Shown in pieces: positions 14,764 through 23,432 of a stretch of DNA of 47,020 nt (positions are counted from its first letter, which is position 1; each line of letters opens with the position of its first letter). Location of the stretch: the NCBI GenBank assembly GCA_945860745.1, contig CAMASH010000022.1, forward strand, positions 1 to 47,020. The letters are read 5' to 3'. Source of the DNA: Chthoniobacter flavus. Lineage in GTDB: Bacteria > Verrucomicrobiota > Verrucomicrobiia > Chthoniobacterales > Terrimicrobiaceae. The translations under genes and the position numbers were made by a program. The notes beneath the pieces were generated by a model. It was not told the DNA's origin. It was given only the letters and a program-made list of their open reading frames with translations, and searched no databases.

Positions 14764-15561
14764 TCAGGGTGTGAGGAGTTGAAGAAAATCTCGAAGGTTA
14801 TCACAAAGTGGATCAAAGTCCGCATGGCAGAAACCGAGATGGGAATGGCGTCGCCAGCACTCGGCAAATTCCATGTCCCTCCCCCATCCCGCCATGGTGC
14901 GGCAGAGCCCGCGCATCTCTCCCACCGGCGCTTCCATGCCCTGGGAGTCGCCGAGCCAGGCATGCTGACTCTCGTGGCAGGCCAGCATGCGCCCCTTTGT
15001 TTCCATGGTGGAACCGATATCCACGAGGAGGTCCGGCCGGAAGATGTGATTCAGCCCGTCTCTCAGGCCATGCGGCGGCGCGTGATAAATGCGAACCGGA
15101 TCTGCATAAGACGGGCAGGCCGGCTCAGTCACAAAATTCGGCATGGCGCGGCTGAAGGCGGCGGTGGTGATCAAGCGGCAAACATTCTGATGGTCCTCCA
15201 TGTAGTCCATCGGAGAATGGGTCAGGATGATCTGCGGCCGGATTGTCCGCACTCTCGCGCTCACGGCGGCCAGGGAGGGCTTATCGTAAAAGATCTCCAG
15301 ATCGGAGAAGATGGGGGAATGGATTTCCGCACCCGCGATTGCGGCCGAGCGAGCCGCCTCCGCCGCGCGAAGGCGGACAATCTCATCGCGGGAGTGCGTC
15401 AGGGTTCCGCAGGCGCCGTCCAAGAGATTCCACATGTGAATCGGACAACCGGCCTCCTTGAGGAGAAGAAGAGTGCCGCTGAAGAGAAACTCCACATCAT
15501 CGGCATGAGCGACGGCGGCCAGAACTACGGGTTTGCTGGTGGAATTCGACGAGAAAGACAT
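14764..15561 (-). CDS. PIG-L/LmbE family deacetylase
   Basis: A 265-residue zinc-dependent deacetylase of the PIG-L (LmbE) family, which removes N-acetyl groups from sugars. The metal and catalytic motif is AHADDVEF at residues 18-25 (family: AHPDDxE, here Pro is Ala), and the third ligand sits in 'HSPMDYMEDHQN' near 125. The hydrophobic beta-strand 'VVLAAVAHADD' and the 'LRAAEAARSAAIAG' helix are as expected. ATG 15561 immediately follows the stop of the SDR gene. Context with a NagB-like isomerase downstream suggests that it deacetylates a monosaccharide derivative inside the cell. Confidence 0.85.
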   Translation of the reverse strand: MSFSSNSTSKPVVLAAVAHADDVEFLFSGTLLLLKEAGCPIHMWNLLDGACGTLTHSRDEIVRLRAAEAARSAAIAGAEIHSPIFSDLEIFYDKPSLAAVSARVRTIRPQIILTHSPMDYMEDHQNVCRLITTAAFSRAMPNFVTEPACPSYADPVRIYHAPPHGLRDGLNHIFRPDLLVDIGSTMETKGRMLACHESQHAWLGDSQGMEAPVGEMRGLCRTMAGWGRDMEFAECWRRHSHLGFCHADFDPLCDNLRDFLQLLTP

Positions 15562-16347
15562 TCAATGAGAGGTGTAGCCGCCGTCGACGGGCAATTGCGA
15601 ACCCGTGATGTAGCGCGAAGCATCGGAAAGAAGAAAGATCACAGCACCCCCAAGGTCGTCATCCTTGGCGAGGCGGCGAAGGAAGGTCTGTTCGGAATAG
15701 TTGTGGACGAATTGTTCAGGTTCACCCGCCTGGAATCCGCCAGGAACGAGAGCGTTTACACGAACGCCCGACGGTCCGAGATGAGCCGCGAAGTATCGTG
15801 TGAGATTGATCAGGCCAGCTTTATGAAAAAAGTAATCGGGTGGCGGCCCTTTCATGTCGGTGCCGGCATAGAGGGAAAGAGTGGGACCCACGACGCCCTG
15901 GATGGATGAGATATTAACAATGCTCCCGCCGCCACGCTCTCTCATCATCCCACCAAAAATGCGGTGCATGACGAAGACGCCGGTGGCATTGGTTTTCATT
16001 GATTCCTCCCAACCCGCGATGGAGCCATCGGGACCAAGCATGGGGCGAGAAACCGTATTATTAACCAAACCGTCGAGACGGCCCCATTTGGCGAGGACAT
16101 CATCGCGGAGCCTCTCGATAGAGGTGGGCGCGGCTTGGTCGTAAGATAAAGCCTCGGCTTGAAGGCCCTTGGCACGGATGGCCTCGGCAACGGATTCGCA
16201 GGCTTTGAGATTGCGTGAAGCAACTATCGTAATGGCACCAGCGGCGGCGAGGTCGTGGGAGAGGCCTCGACCATATATGCCTGCACCCCCGGTGAGGAGG
16301 ACGATCTTGCCGTCGAGGCCGAGGCGGGTGGACATTTCGGGAGTCAT
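15562..16347 (-). CDS. SDR family oxidoreductase
   Basis: A 261-residue short-chain dehydrogenase. The cofactor motif reads TGGAGIYGRG (residues 17-26), Asn-rich motif VNNTVS replaces NNAG, SIVNISSIQG holds the catalytic Ser, and the end is ASRYITGSQLPVDGGYTSH. The active-site Tyr region reads 'TDMKGPPPDYFFHKAGLINLTRY', i.e. YFFHK in place of YxxxK, which fits. The frame is open further upstream, but the ATG at 16347 overlaps the stop of the preceding MocA-type gene (ATGA), so that start is chosen. Likely acts on a sugar or sugar acid in the same pathway. Confidence 0.85.
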   Translation of the reverse strand: MTPEMSTRLGLDGKIVLLTGGAGIYGRGLSHDLAAAGAITIVASRNLKACESVAEAIRAKGLQAEALSYDQAAPTSIERLRDDVLAKWGRLDGLVNNTVSRPMLGPDGSIAGWEESMKTNATGVFVMHRIFGGMMRERGGGSIVNISSIQGVVGPTLSLYAGTDMKGPPPDYFFHKAGLINLTRYFAAHLGPSGVRVNALVPGGFQAGEPEQFVHNYSEQTFLRRLAKDDDLGGAVIFLLSDASRYITGSQLPVDGGYTSH

Positions 16348-17330
16348 GACTTTATCTCCATGAGTTGACCATTTTGGGCAGAGGCGAGGGCTGCAATGTT
16401 GCTTTGGAGAGAATGGATGGCCTCGGCCAGAGTGCACGACGGATCGCTTTCGCCCTTGATGGCAGCGAGAAAGGCGTGAGCTTGGCGGATGTAGAAATCG
16501 TCGCGCTCAAACGCGCCAAATTGGGTGGACATCCATTCGGAGTCGTCGGCATGGAAGGTGTTGATGCGCGCGTTGCAAAGATCGGCACGAAGGGAGCCAT
16601 TTTCGCAATGGATGGTCAAGGAGGTTTCTTTGGGAGCCTGGCCCTGGGAGAGGTAATAAGTCGCAATGCAGCCGCCAGCGTGGCGGATGGAACAACTCAC
16701 CGTATCTTCGACCGAAACGTCCTTGAGTTTGCGGTTGGCGGCGAGGCAGTGGATGGCTTGGGCGGGTCCGACGAGCCAGTCCATGGCGTTCACGAAATGG
16801 GTGAGGACGTCTTGAATGGCACCCCCCCCGCTTTCGTGCCGGGCGTAGTAGAGGCTGGCGTAGTCGGGGCGGGCCTTGGAGAAATCCTCACCGCAGACGA
16901 CCTGGGCAGAGAGAGGCAGACCAAGGTTGCCCGTTACAAGCAGACGCTTAAGTTCGGCGACGGGAGGCATGTGGCGGTAGACGTAGGCGATGCGGATGGT
17001 GCGCGTGGCATCGAACGATTTCAACTCGTCGAGCCGATCGGGAGCAACGGCGAGGGGTTTCTCGATGAGGACGTCGAGACCGGATCGCAGGAGATCAATC
17101 GCGATGGGGATATGGGTCTGGGCGGGAGTGGCGATGACGGCGGCGGTCCAAGGGCAGTCGGCTTGGGCTTCCGACCAGGAGCCGTAGGAGGGACATTGGT
17201 AGCGAGCCGCGATAAGAGCACGGCGCTCGGGATGGGACTCGACGATGGCGATGCGTTCAACGATTTTTTGGAAGCAACGGAGGTGGCGCTCGCCGATGCC
17301 ACCGGCGCCGACGATGAGCAGATTAGTCAT
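16344..17330 (-). CDS. Gfo/Idh/MocA family oxidoreductase
   Basis: A 328-residue NAD(P)-dependent sugar oxidoreductase. The N-terminus MTNLLIVGAGGIGERHLRCF is the Rossmann start (GxGxxGxxH), 'VIATPAQTHIPIAIDLLRSGLDVLIEKPLAV' contains the EKP motif with the catalytic Lys, and 'GGGAIQDVLTHFVNAMDWLVG' carries the D..xH substrate motif. ATG 17330 is chosen because the 55 residues possible upstream have no similarity and overlap the previous gene. It overlaps that gene by 8 bases and the next by 4, so all are translated as one unit. Substrate unknown; neighbours suggest an amino sugar or sialic-acid-like compound. Confidence 0.85.
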   Translation of the reverse strand: MTNLLIVGAGGIGERHLRCFQKIVERIAIVESHPERRALIAARYQCPSYGSWSEAQADCPWTAAVIATPAQTHIPIAIDLLRSGLDVLIEKPLAVAPDRLDELKSFDATRTIRIAYVYRHMPPVAELKRLLVTGNLGLPLSAQVVCGEDFSKARPDYASLYYARHESGGGAIQDVLTHFVNAMDWLVGPAQAIHCLAANRKLKDVSVEDTVSCSIRHAGGCIATYYLSQGQAPKETSLTIHCENGSLRADLCNARINTFHADDSEWMSTQFGAFERDDFYIRQAHAFLAAIKGESDPSCTLAEAIHSLQSNIAALASAQNGQLMEIKS

Positions 17331-17853
17331 GAGAAGAGCTTTGCTTGTCCTTGGGACCGGAAGCGAGGTGGAAGGTGTCGGTGTGGAAATTCCTAAAGAG
17401 CCACGGAGATTTGGCAGGAGTGTCGGAGGGCGTCCCTTGGCGGCGGAATTCCCACCAGCATTGGCCGCAGTGGTTGTGCTGGTGGTCGATTGCAAAGCCA
17501 GCAGTTTCCATCACCGATCCGATCCAGCCGATGCAGTGGTCGCAGTAGTCGGGGTATTGCTCGAGGTTATTGCGCAGCAGGAAGCCCTTGGAAGGGCAGT
17601 CGTTAATGTCGAGACGAAAGACGCCGTCACCCTGGGTGGTGGCGTAGCCGGCGGCTTCCTCGGCGAGGGTGTGGGCCCAGTACTCGCCCATGCCGGTGAA
17701 GCCTTTTTCGCGGATGAGTTTGCTGGCGTGGGATTGGGAGTCGCCACCGATGGCTTCATCCCAGAACTGGTGGACGAGGTCATCGTCGCGCTGGTCGTGA
17801 AGCCATTGGAAGGTCCACTCGTAGTGGCCGCAGAAATCGTAACAGCCGATCAT
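17323..17853 (-). CDS. Cys/His-rich protein of unknown function (A)
   Basis: A 176-residue soluble protein. I do not recognise a named family with confidence. The visible core is 'CGHYEWTFQWLHDQ..DDLVHQFWDEAIGGDSQSHASKL', 'GMGEYWAHTLAEEAAGY', 'FRLDINDCPSKGFLL', 'PDYCDHCIGWIGSVMETAGF' and 'HNHCGQCWWEFR', giving Cys and His clusters (DYCDHC, HNHCGQC) that could bind metal or form a thiol active site. The pattern 'V....CP...L....P.YC.HC..W......AG' is reminiscent of the L-2-amino-thiazoline-4-carboxylate hydrolase family, but this is only a hint. It overlaps the similar, shorter gene upstream by 4 bases and the dehydrogenase downstream by 8, so it belongs to the sugar operon. Confidence 0.5.
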   Translation of the reverse strand: MIGCYDFCGHYEWTFQWLHDQRDDDLVHQFWDEAIGGDSQSHASKLIREKGFTGMGEYWAHTLAEEAAGYATTQGDGVFRLDINDCPSKGFLLRNNLEQYPDYCDHCIGWIGSVMETAGFAIDHQHNHCGQCWWEFRRQGTPSDTPAKSPWLFRNFHTDTFHLASGPKDKQSSSHD

Positions 17854-18263
17854 ATGGCCTCCCTGATGTCGGCCAGATCTTGGGGTGCCTGTGTTGCGGC
17901 GAAGGTTTGGTGGCAGGAACCATTGCCACCAAGGACGCGGACGGTGAGGCCGGCGGGCTGGGCGATGGCCGGGCAGACGCGGACGTCGAGAAGGACGTGG
18001 TCGGATGCTTCGGTTACTGTTACCTCCGCACCGGGCTCAGCGGCGAAGAAGGCGCGCCAGTAGTTCGCCACGGCGGGGATGTTGCCGGTTTTCCAATGGA
18101 GGGAGACGGGAGCAAAGTAGCGGCTGCCAAGATCGGTCCAGTATTGGTGGAGGGCGGCTTCACCGAGTTGGCGGCGGATGAAGCGAAAGGTGGCGTTGAT
18201 GGCGAAGTAGAAATCCGCCGCGCCGACGGACTTGGTGTCGGTGTAAGGCAAGGGGCCGGTCAT
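17850..18263 (-). CDS. unknown protein (B), possible partner of the Cys/His-rich protein
   Basis: A 137-residue protein starting at ATG 18263; the open frame further upstream runs through an intergenic repeat and is not used. The layout echoes the next gene: an N-terminal helical part 'DFYFAINATFRFIRRQLGEAALHQYWTDLG', then 'VANYWRAFFAAEPGAEVTV', a strand 'VLLDVRVCPAIAQPAGL' and a late 'GGNGSCHQTF'. The shared order (F..F...+W, YW...F.AE, V.LDV..CP, later C) suggests that the two are distant paralogues, perhaps subunits of one enzyme. Function unknown. They overlap by ATGA, which favours 1:1 synthesis. Confidence 0.5.
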   Translation of the reverse strand: MTGPLPYTDTKSVGAADFYFAINATFRFIRRQLGEAALHQYWTDLGSRYFAPVSLHWKTGNIPAVANYWRAFFAAEPGAEVTVTEASDHVLLDVRVCPAIAQPAGLTVRVLGGNGSCHQTFAATQAPQDLADIREAI

Positions 18264-18299
18264 GAATGCCACTAAGATAAGACGGATTTGGGATGTACC

Positions 18300-18360
18300 G
18301 CGACCGTCCCGGTTGCGCTTTACCGGGAAGGGAAACAAGCGAGACGCTTGTTGTACACGG
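18300..18360. repeat. intergenic double-hairpin element
   Basis: Two perfect inverted repeats side by side: TCCCGGT (18307-18313)/ACCGGGA (18322-18328), and ACAAGCG (18335-18341)/CGCTTGT (18345-18351). They fill the gap inside the operon between the aldolase gene and protein B. Similar short palindromes occur at 28842-28861, 33579-33598 and 39663-39753. Likely a dispersed palindromic element; it may also stabilise or cut the polycistronic mRNA. Confidence 0.55.
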
Positions 18361-18383
18361 CTTACCAGTGCCATTCGGGCCGG

Positions 18384-19301
18384 TCATGGGAGGAGATAGG
18401 AGTGTTCCGTGGCCAGCATCTGATCAATGGCGCAGGAGTACTCGGGGGTCAGCGGATAGTCAAGGTAGGCGGTATTGGTATGAAAAACGCCGAGGCGCAC
18501 GAGGGTGGTTTTGAGACCGTTGAGCCAGCACGTGACCTTGGGTCCGCCGTAAACAGCGTGAAGCATGGCAACCATGCGGCGCTCGGTGGCCCGGGCGGCA
18601 GGGAGGTCACCTTGGGCGATGTGCCGCATGATTTCGGCGACATAGCGAGCGTTGAGGATGGAGCCGCCAAGCATGACGCCGTCGTAGCCGGCCGTGAGGT
18701 AGTCCACGCAGAGAAATTCGTCGCCGAGGAGGAGGGCGAGATCGTTACGCAGGGCACGTCCCTGGAGGAGGACAGCGCGGCGCACAGGATCGCCGGAACT
18801 GTCCTTGACGAAGCGCAGATTGGGATGGGGCAGGATGTCGTGCAGGACTTCGTCGGGGACGGCAACGAGCGAAGCGCGGCCGCGTTCGTAGTAGCAGACG
18901 GGAACGGGGCTTTGGTCGAGAATGTCGAGGTAGTAGCGGCGCAGGGTGGCCGGGGTGACATTCATGGCGAGATAGGGCTGGGCCACGACGACCACGTCAA
19001 CGGGGCCGAGGGCGGCGATTTGCTCGAGGACGCGGGCGGCGGAATTGTCGGTGACCTGGACGGCGAGCTTGAGCCGGCCGGCCGCCTCGCAACGTACGGT
19101 TTCGACGAGGGTGAGCTTTTGCCGGTCGGTCATCCAAGGGCCTTCGCCACAGGTGCCGGCGAGGAAGAGGCCCTCGACGCCGAGGCTGACGTGGCGAGCC
19201 ACCATGCGGGCAACGCTCTCGCGATCGATCTCGCGGCGGGCGGTGAAAGGCGTGGGAGCGGCGGACCAAATTTGGCGGACGGAGGCGGCGGTGGCATTCA
19301 T
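18384..19301 (-). CDS. DapA/NanA family aldolase-type lyase
   Basis: A 305-residue (beta/alpha)8 lyase of the dihydrodipicolinate synthase / N-acetylneuraminate lyase family. Key motifs: 'SAAPTPFT' near residue 11, GTCGEG (family GTTGE) near 46-51, the proton-relay Tyr in 'VPVCYYERG' near 138 and the Schiff-base Lys in 'LRFVKDSSGD' near 165. 'GYDGVMLGGSIL' follows as in family members. The start at ATG 19301 is where similarity begins, 8 bases after the sialidase-like gene. In this operon, with a sialidase-like protein, a deacetylase and a NagB-like isomerase, cleavage of a sialic-acid-like or other 2-keto-3-deoxy sugar acid is plausible but not shown. Confidence 0.85.
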   Translation of the reverse strand: MNATAASVRQIWSAAPTPFTARREIDRESVARMVARHVSLGVEGLFLAGTCGEGPWMTDRQKLTLVETVRCEAAGRLKLAVQVTDNSAARVLEQIAALGPVDVVVVAQPYLAMNVTPATLRRYYLDILDQSPVPVCYYERGRASLVAVPDEVLHDILPHPNLRFVKDSSGDPVRRAVLLQGRALRNDLALLLGDEFLCVDYLTAGYDGVMLGGSILNARYVAEIMRHIAQGDLPAARATERRMVAMLHAVYGGPKVTCWLNGLKTTLVRLGVFHTNTAYLDYPLTPEYSCAIDQMLATEHSYLLP

Positions 19302-19309
19302 GGTAAAAA

Positions 19310-20419
19310 TCAGGAGGGAAGGCGAAGCTTGAACCAACGAATAACCGAGACGGCGTCTTCCATGCACCAAAAAGCGACGAAGACCGTGCCATCGGACAGA
19401 AGTTTCGCCGCGGGGAGGCCAAAGCGAAGAGTGCTCATTTGCTGCGTGGCGGAGGCGGAGTCGTGCGTGCGGCCATGACTCATCCCGCCCCAGAAAACAA
19501 CGGAATCTCCATTGATCCATGATCCCGCCCGTATTTCCGACAAGTGAGCCCAAAGTCCGGGCTCGTCGGAACGGCGATAGATCGAGAGAATGCGGCCATC
19601 GGTCAGCGCAACAGGCGTGCAGGTCTGACCAAGGAGGCCGGTCGGAAGCGGGGCGGTGAATGTGCGACCGTCATCCGCAGATAGGGCAAAATGAATGGGC
19701 AGATCCCGACCGACCTTGGCGTCATGGGTCCATGAAAGAGCGAGAATTTTTCCATCGGGAAGCGGGGCCAATTTGATTTCCCAGTGGATGACATCACACG
19801 AGCGGCCATCCATGACAGGATTCCAGGAAGCCCAGGTGTGACCGCGATCATCCGAGCGCAGGACAATGGCCTGCATGCCATGGGGACTCGAGCCGTGCCA
19901 GTCCTTCCACGTGGAGGCGGGCCAGAGCCAGGTGCCGTCCATGGTATAGAAAACGGGCGAACAAATCTCAAAAGGACCGGAGAGAGGAGTTTCGATCCAA
20001 GCTGGAGTCTCCCATTGAAGAGAATGCGCATCCGCGCGAATAAGAAAAGGATGGGTTTCAGTGAAGCCGCCGGTTTCATTGCTGGCCAAACCTTCGTCAG
20101 CGCGCGAACGATCCCAGAGTGCGCCAATGCCGATCAATTCATCATTGGGAGAAAGGGAAAACCGGCAGGTTCCGGAGAAAGGTTTAGCGAAGGCGGGCAC
20201 AGAAACAGGTTGGGGCTCGCTCCAGGTTTCTCCCTGATCGGAAGAAACGGCGAAATGGGTGCGGACGTCAACAGCCTCGAAAGCGCTGCCAATGTCGAAT
20301 CCGGCAAAGAGACGGCCATCGGGCAGGACAGCGAGAGAAGGAAAGTACGCGTGCCGGCTGACGAGATGCGGCTTGGGGTTGCGGTAAATCAGACCGGTGC
20401 GAGAGGCATCAATACTCAT
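19310..20419 (-). CDS. sialidase-like (BNR/Asp-box) six-bladed propeller protein
   Basis: A 369-residue protein of the neuraminidase superfamily. Asp-boxes are visible as SSDQGETW (~residue 60), SDDRGHTW (~188) and SADDGRTF (~246), and the N-terminal 'SRHAYFPSLAVLPDGRLFAGF' strand is typical. 'PDGKILALSW' and 'TDGRILSIYRR' mark further blades. No signal peptide is seen, so it may act in the cytoplasm, or the true start is elsewhere; that is unusual for a sialidase. The start codon overlaps the stop of the preceding gene (ATGA). The family also includes exo-rhamnosidases and non-catalytic proteins, so sialic acid as substrate is inferred from the aldolase next door. Confidence 0.75.
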   Translation of the reverse strand: MSIDASRTGLIYRNPKPHLVSRHAYFPSLAVLPDGRLFAGFDIGSAFEAVDVRTHFAVSSDQGETWSEPQPVSVPAFAKPFSGTCRFSLSPNDELIGIGALWDRSRADEGLASNETGGFTETHPFLIRADAHSLQWETPAWIETPLSGPFEICSPVFYTMDGTWLWPASTWKDWHGSSPHGMQAIVLRSDDRGHTWASWNPVMDGRSCDVIHWEIKLAPLPDGKILALSWTHDAKVGRDLPIHFALSADDGRTFTAPLPTGLLGQTCTPVALTDGRILSIYRRSDEPGLWAHLSEIRAGSWINGDSVVFWGGMSHGRTHDSASATQQMSTLRFGLPAAKLLSDGTVFVAFWCMEDAVSVIRWFKLRLPS

Positions 20420-21768
20420 AAAATGGAAGAGACTGGCCGGCGGATCGTCAGCACGATGTTATTCCGTCCCGCCATGGCTGGTTCGTCGTGGTGATATTCG
20501 ACATAAACTTTTCGGCCTCGGCCGGGAGTTTCAAAAAGGTTGATCATTCCGCTTTGCGAATCATAACCCGCCCCCTGGGTCCACGAGCAAATCACCGGTT
20601 CACTCCGCATTTCGGGATTCAGTAAAACCCCTGTGCTGAGCCAATCATTTCCGAAGTACGCGGCACTGTAATAATTCACCCGCACGTCCCGTCCGAGATT
20701 TGCCCGCAAAGATTCCTCATCCGACGCATCGACCATTCCATTGTCGTTCAAATCCCATGGCACCGCATAATGCCCCGGAACTCCCAAAATATGCGCGGCA
20801 TGGTCCCAATGTCCCCAGCCCGCAAACCCCACGGCGTGGGGCTGAAACGGCACATCCCGGCAGGCCCGCAGCGCTGCCAGCATCGAGTCGCCGACCCGCA
20901 CGTGGGCTCCCTCGGCCAGTTCGACCGAAACCCCGTAAAAGGAACTGGGCTCACGCTTCAGAACGTAGCCGGTCATGCCCAACTTGGGGCAATCCAAAGG
21001 CACGCCGGTTTTCACGAGCAGGCTGGGATCCAAGCACTGCCCATTTTGACCAAAGGCCGCGTCATCGCCTTCCTCGCATTTCCAGATGCCGTGGCACTGG
21101 ATCACGGGAGACTGGGCGACAAGAATATAGATGCCATTGTGCGTCAGGCAGCGCCTTACCTGCGTTCGACAATAGTAGTTGCGACCTTTTTTCTCGGAAT
21201 TGTCCCAAACACCGCGCACGGCGGAGTTGCAAAGTGGATACGCTTTATTTCCCGCAATGACGGTCGAGATAGGCGAATTTTTTACCTTCAGGGTCAGCCC
21301 GCTCTCCGCATCGGTTGTCGCCTCTTCCGCCACAACATGCCGACGAAAATGCGTTTGCAATCTGCCAGTCGAACGGTCCCAAGTGTACTCTTGTTCATAC
21401 AGGGTCTGATCCGCTGTTGGGTAGGCAAGATAAGTATGCGAAATCGCCCAGCGTGGGTGCCCCGGAGGATACTCCACACGGGGCTCTGCGGGATAGATGC
21501 CGGCGTCACTCGCGCCGTCCGTGGCATCGTGCATATCCTCGACAAAATCGGGCGGTAACTCGGGAAACTCGTTTGCTTTCCCGTCGCCGCAGAGAGCGAT
21601 TCTCTCAAGTACAGTTTTTGCACGTCGAATTTTATGCACGCGCCAGCCCTGTGGCGTCCAAGTTCCAAAGTGCGTCAAGGGATTGCTGATGATGTTTTCT
21701 TCGTAGCAAAAACCAATCGCCGGGTGCGCTTGGGAAGCACCTGGCATCATATCCGTCGCACGCGCCAT
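20416..21768 (-). CDS. hypothetical protein with an EF-hand/dockerin-like loop
   Basis: A 450-residue protein I cannot assign. There is no clear signal peptide; the N-terminus is 'MARATDMMPGASQAHPAIGFCYEENIISNP'. Near residue 355 stands 'PWDLNDNGMVDASDEESL', an EF-hand calcium loop of the dockerin type I form (DxNxDGxVxxxD). Before it, 'HAVGFAGWGHWDHAAHILG' and several Cys (NYYCRTQVRRC, IQCHGIWKC) are notable; the C-terminal part is all beta and ends 'GRKVYVEYHHDEPAMAGRNN'. It looks like a glycan-active or glycan-binding protein by composition and context. It overlaps the sialidase-like gene and starts 13 bases after the glycosidase gene. Confidence 0.55.
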   Translation of the reverse strand: MARATDMMPGASQAHPAIGFCYEENIISNPLTHFGTWTPQGWRVHKIRRAKTVLERIALCGDGKANEFPELPPDFVEDMHDATDGASDAGIYPAEPRVEYPPGHPRWAISHTYLAYPTADQTLYEQEYTWDRSTGRLQTHFRRHVVAEEATTDAESGLTLKVKNSPISTVIAGNKAYPLCNSAVRGVWDNSEKKGRNYYCRTQVRRCLTHNGIYILVAQSPVIQCHGIWKCEEGDDAAFGQNGQCLDPSLLVKTGVPLDCPKLGMTGYVLKREPSSFYGVSVELAEGAHVRVGDSMLAALRACRDVPFQPHAVGFAGWGHWDHAAHILGVPGHYAVPWDLNDNGMVDASDEESLRANLGRDVRVNYYSAAYFGNDWLSTGVLLNPEMRSEPVICSWTQGAGYDSQSGMINLFETPGRGRKVYVEYHHDEPAMAGRNNIVLTIRRPVSSIL

Positions 21769-21780
21769 CGGAACAAACGG

Positions 21781-23430
21781 TTAATTCGCACGCTCTGAGA
21801 TCATTTTTAAATGATCTGCGAGAGTCTTTGCCTCCAGCGGATTATCAAGTGCATCAAAGAAAAGTGCGGTGTGAAGAATGAGCACCTTGCTGTCGCGGAT
21901 TGTTACCGAGACGCTGGCTGTATCCAGCACTTTACTGCGTTGCACCGGAAAGCTCCGGCTGATGATTCGTATATCATCCTTTCCCTTGATCGCGGAATCC
22001 CCGTCGATGATAATCTCTTCTGGTTCGCCTTTCTGATAGGCCAATTTGATGCGAACTTCGATCTGCGCACTCTGGCTAGGCACCTCGTTTCTGTACGCCA
22101 TCACAAAACCAAGCGATCTTGTCGCATGTACAGGAGTATTCGGAAATCCGCTGACTGTTTGTTCCATCTCGACGGCTCCGCCAGTGACCTTGGATGGATC
22201 AATTGCCAGGCCTGCATCCGTTCGAGTATTGGCTATCCCCTTCAGAAACTGCCAAGCATCCGTCCCGTTTGGAGCAAGAAGGTTCACCACACCGGGCTGC
22301 TTCACCTCGCGACGCACCGCTGCGACATCCAGACTCTTGATATCGCGGATCACATCCCACAGGCCGAATGCTTCCAACTCGAAATTGCGCACAAAATAGA
22401 CGCCATCGCATCCCATCGCGGTCGCCCGCCGCACAAGGTCCATGATGCGCTCCCGCGTAGGCCGCTCCGCCTTTTGCAAATCGAATCCTTCCGCCAGAAA
22501 AGCGGAGGCAAAAATCTTCGCGTTTGAAGTTTTGACATCCGTCAGTGTCTGTAAGGCCCGCATTTGCCGCGGCACAGAGTCGATCAAAAACATCGGGTGA
22601 TGCTCTTCGACCAGAGTTTCTTTTTCCCAAGCCGCCCAATCCTGTCCGACATAGCAATAACTAGGCAACCGCCCGGCCGCACTAGAGTTAAAGACGCCCA
22701 CTGGCAGCCCGGGCTTCAGAACCTTTAGCTCAGTTTTTAGGTTGCGGATGAAGTCCGTAACAAAGGACGCCCGCGCTTTGAGCATTCTTTCGTCAGAAGG
22801 CTCTGGAATCTCGCCCTTCGTTATTCCTGCCCGGTTCAATACAGCCTCGTCATAGCCGGTCAGGCAAACCGCATATTGATCATCGCCAGAGTAATTCCCC
22901 CAGCGGATGAAATCCAGCATGATCCCATCAAGCGGGTAGCGCTCAAGCAGGCTCTTGATGACTTTCGTCTTATATGCCTGCACCTCGGGTGAAGCCGGCG
23001 AGAGCATATGAGTGTCCGGTGCCCCATCGCGGAAATGAGCGAACACCTCGTCGCCGTGTTCCTGGACAAACTTTTCATCTCGCTCAGAGCGGCCAAAGAT
23101 TGGAACGCTCGCGTAGATTTTGATGCCTCTTTTGTGCGCCTCCTTAAAGGCAAAAGACACAAGTTCATCGCACCGTGAATCATTCTTGGCCAGCAAGTCC
23201 GACTGCGCGCCGACATCGTACATGTTCACCGAGAGTTGATCAACGCCGTACTCAGCGCACTTATCCAAGTAAGCCAGCACCGCCCCCTCGGACTGCGGGT
23301 CGTAGCTGTTGAGCGTGATGCCGCCATACAAATCAACAATCAGCGGTCTCTTTAATTCAGACTCGGCGACTACGCTTTTGCCAAAGCCAAGGCTGATTGC
23401 CACCACAAGAATAACAAAACGGCTAGACAT
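21781..23430 (-). CDS. secreted GH-like family 10 (GHL10/DUF187) protein
   Basis: A 549-residue secreted protein. The signal peptide is MSSRFVILVVAISLGFGKSVVA. The following TIM-barrel shows the GHL10 features: 'AEYGVDQLSVNMYDVG', 'EAHKRGIKIYASVPIFGRSE', 'EVQAYKTKVIKSLLERYPLD', 'GIMLDFIRWGNY' (acidic Asp on strand) and 'GCDGVYFVRNFELEAFG'. The C-terminal ~170 residues are beta-rich. Such proteins act on bacterial or algal polysaccharides, with few characterised. It is followed after 12 bases by the EF-hand protein gene, in the same operon. Confidence 0.75.
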   Translation of the reverse strand: MSSRFVILVVAISLGFGKSVVAESELKRPLIVDLYGGITLNSYDPQSEGAVLAYLDKCAEYGVDQLSVNMYDVGAQSDLLAKNDSRCDELVSFAFKEAHKRGIKIYASVPIFGRSERDEKFVQEHGDEVFAHFRDGAPDTHMLSPASPEVQAYKTKVIKSLLERYPLDGIMLDFIRWGNYSGDDQYAVCLTGYDEAVLNRAGITKGEIPEPSDERMLKARASFVTDFIRNLKTELKVLKPGLPVGVFNSSAAGRLPSYCYVGQDWAAWEKETLVEEHHPMFLIDSVPRQMRALQTLTDVKTSNAKIFASAFLAEGFDLQKAERPTRERIMDLVRRATAMGCDGVYFVRNFELEAFGLWDVIRDIKSLDVAAVRREVKQPGVVNLLAPNGTDAWQFLKGIANTRTDAGLAIDPSKVTGGAVEMEQTVSGFPNTPVHATRSLGFVMAYRNEVPSQSAQIEVRIKLAYQKGEPEEIIIDGDSAIKGKDDIRIISRSFPVQRSKVLDTASVSVTIRDSKVLILHTALFFDALDNPLEAKTLADHLKMISERAN

Positions 23431-23432
23431 AA

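Noticed and set aside
14737-15909. 390-residue plus-strand frame opposite the deacetylase and SDR genes
   Set aside because: Antisense to conserved enzymes and without recognisable domains.
16365-17396. 343-residue plus-strand frame opposite the MocA gene
   Set aside because: Antisense shadow with low-complexity Gly/Val-rich translation.
18288-19478. 396-residue plus-strand frame opposite the aldolase gene
   Set aside because: Antisense to a gene with complete DapA-family motifs.
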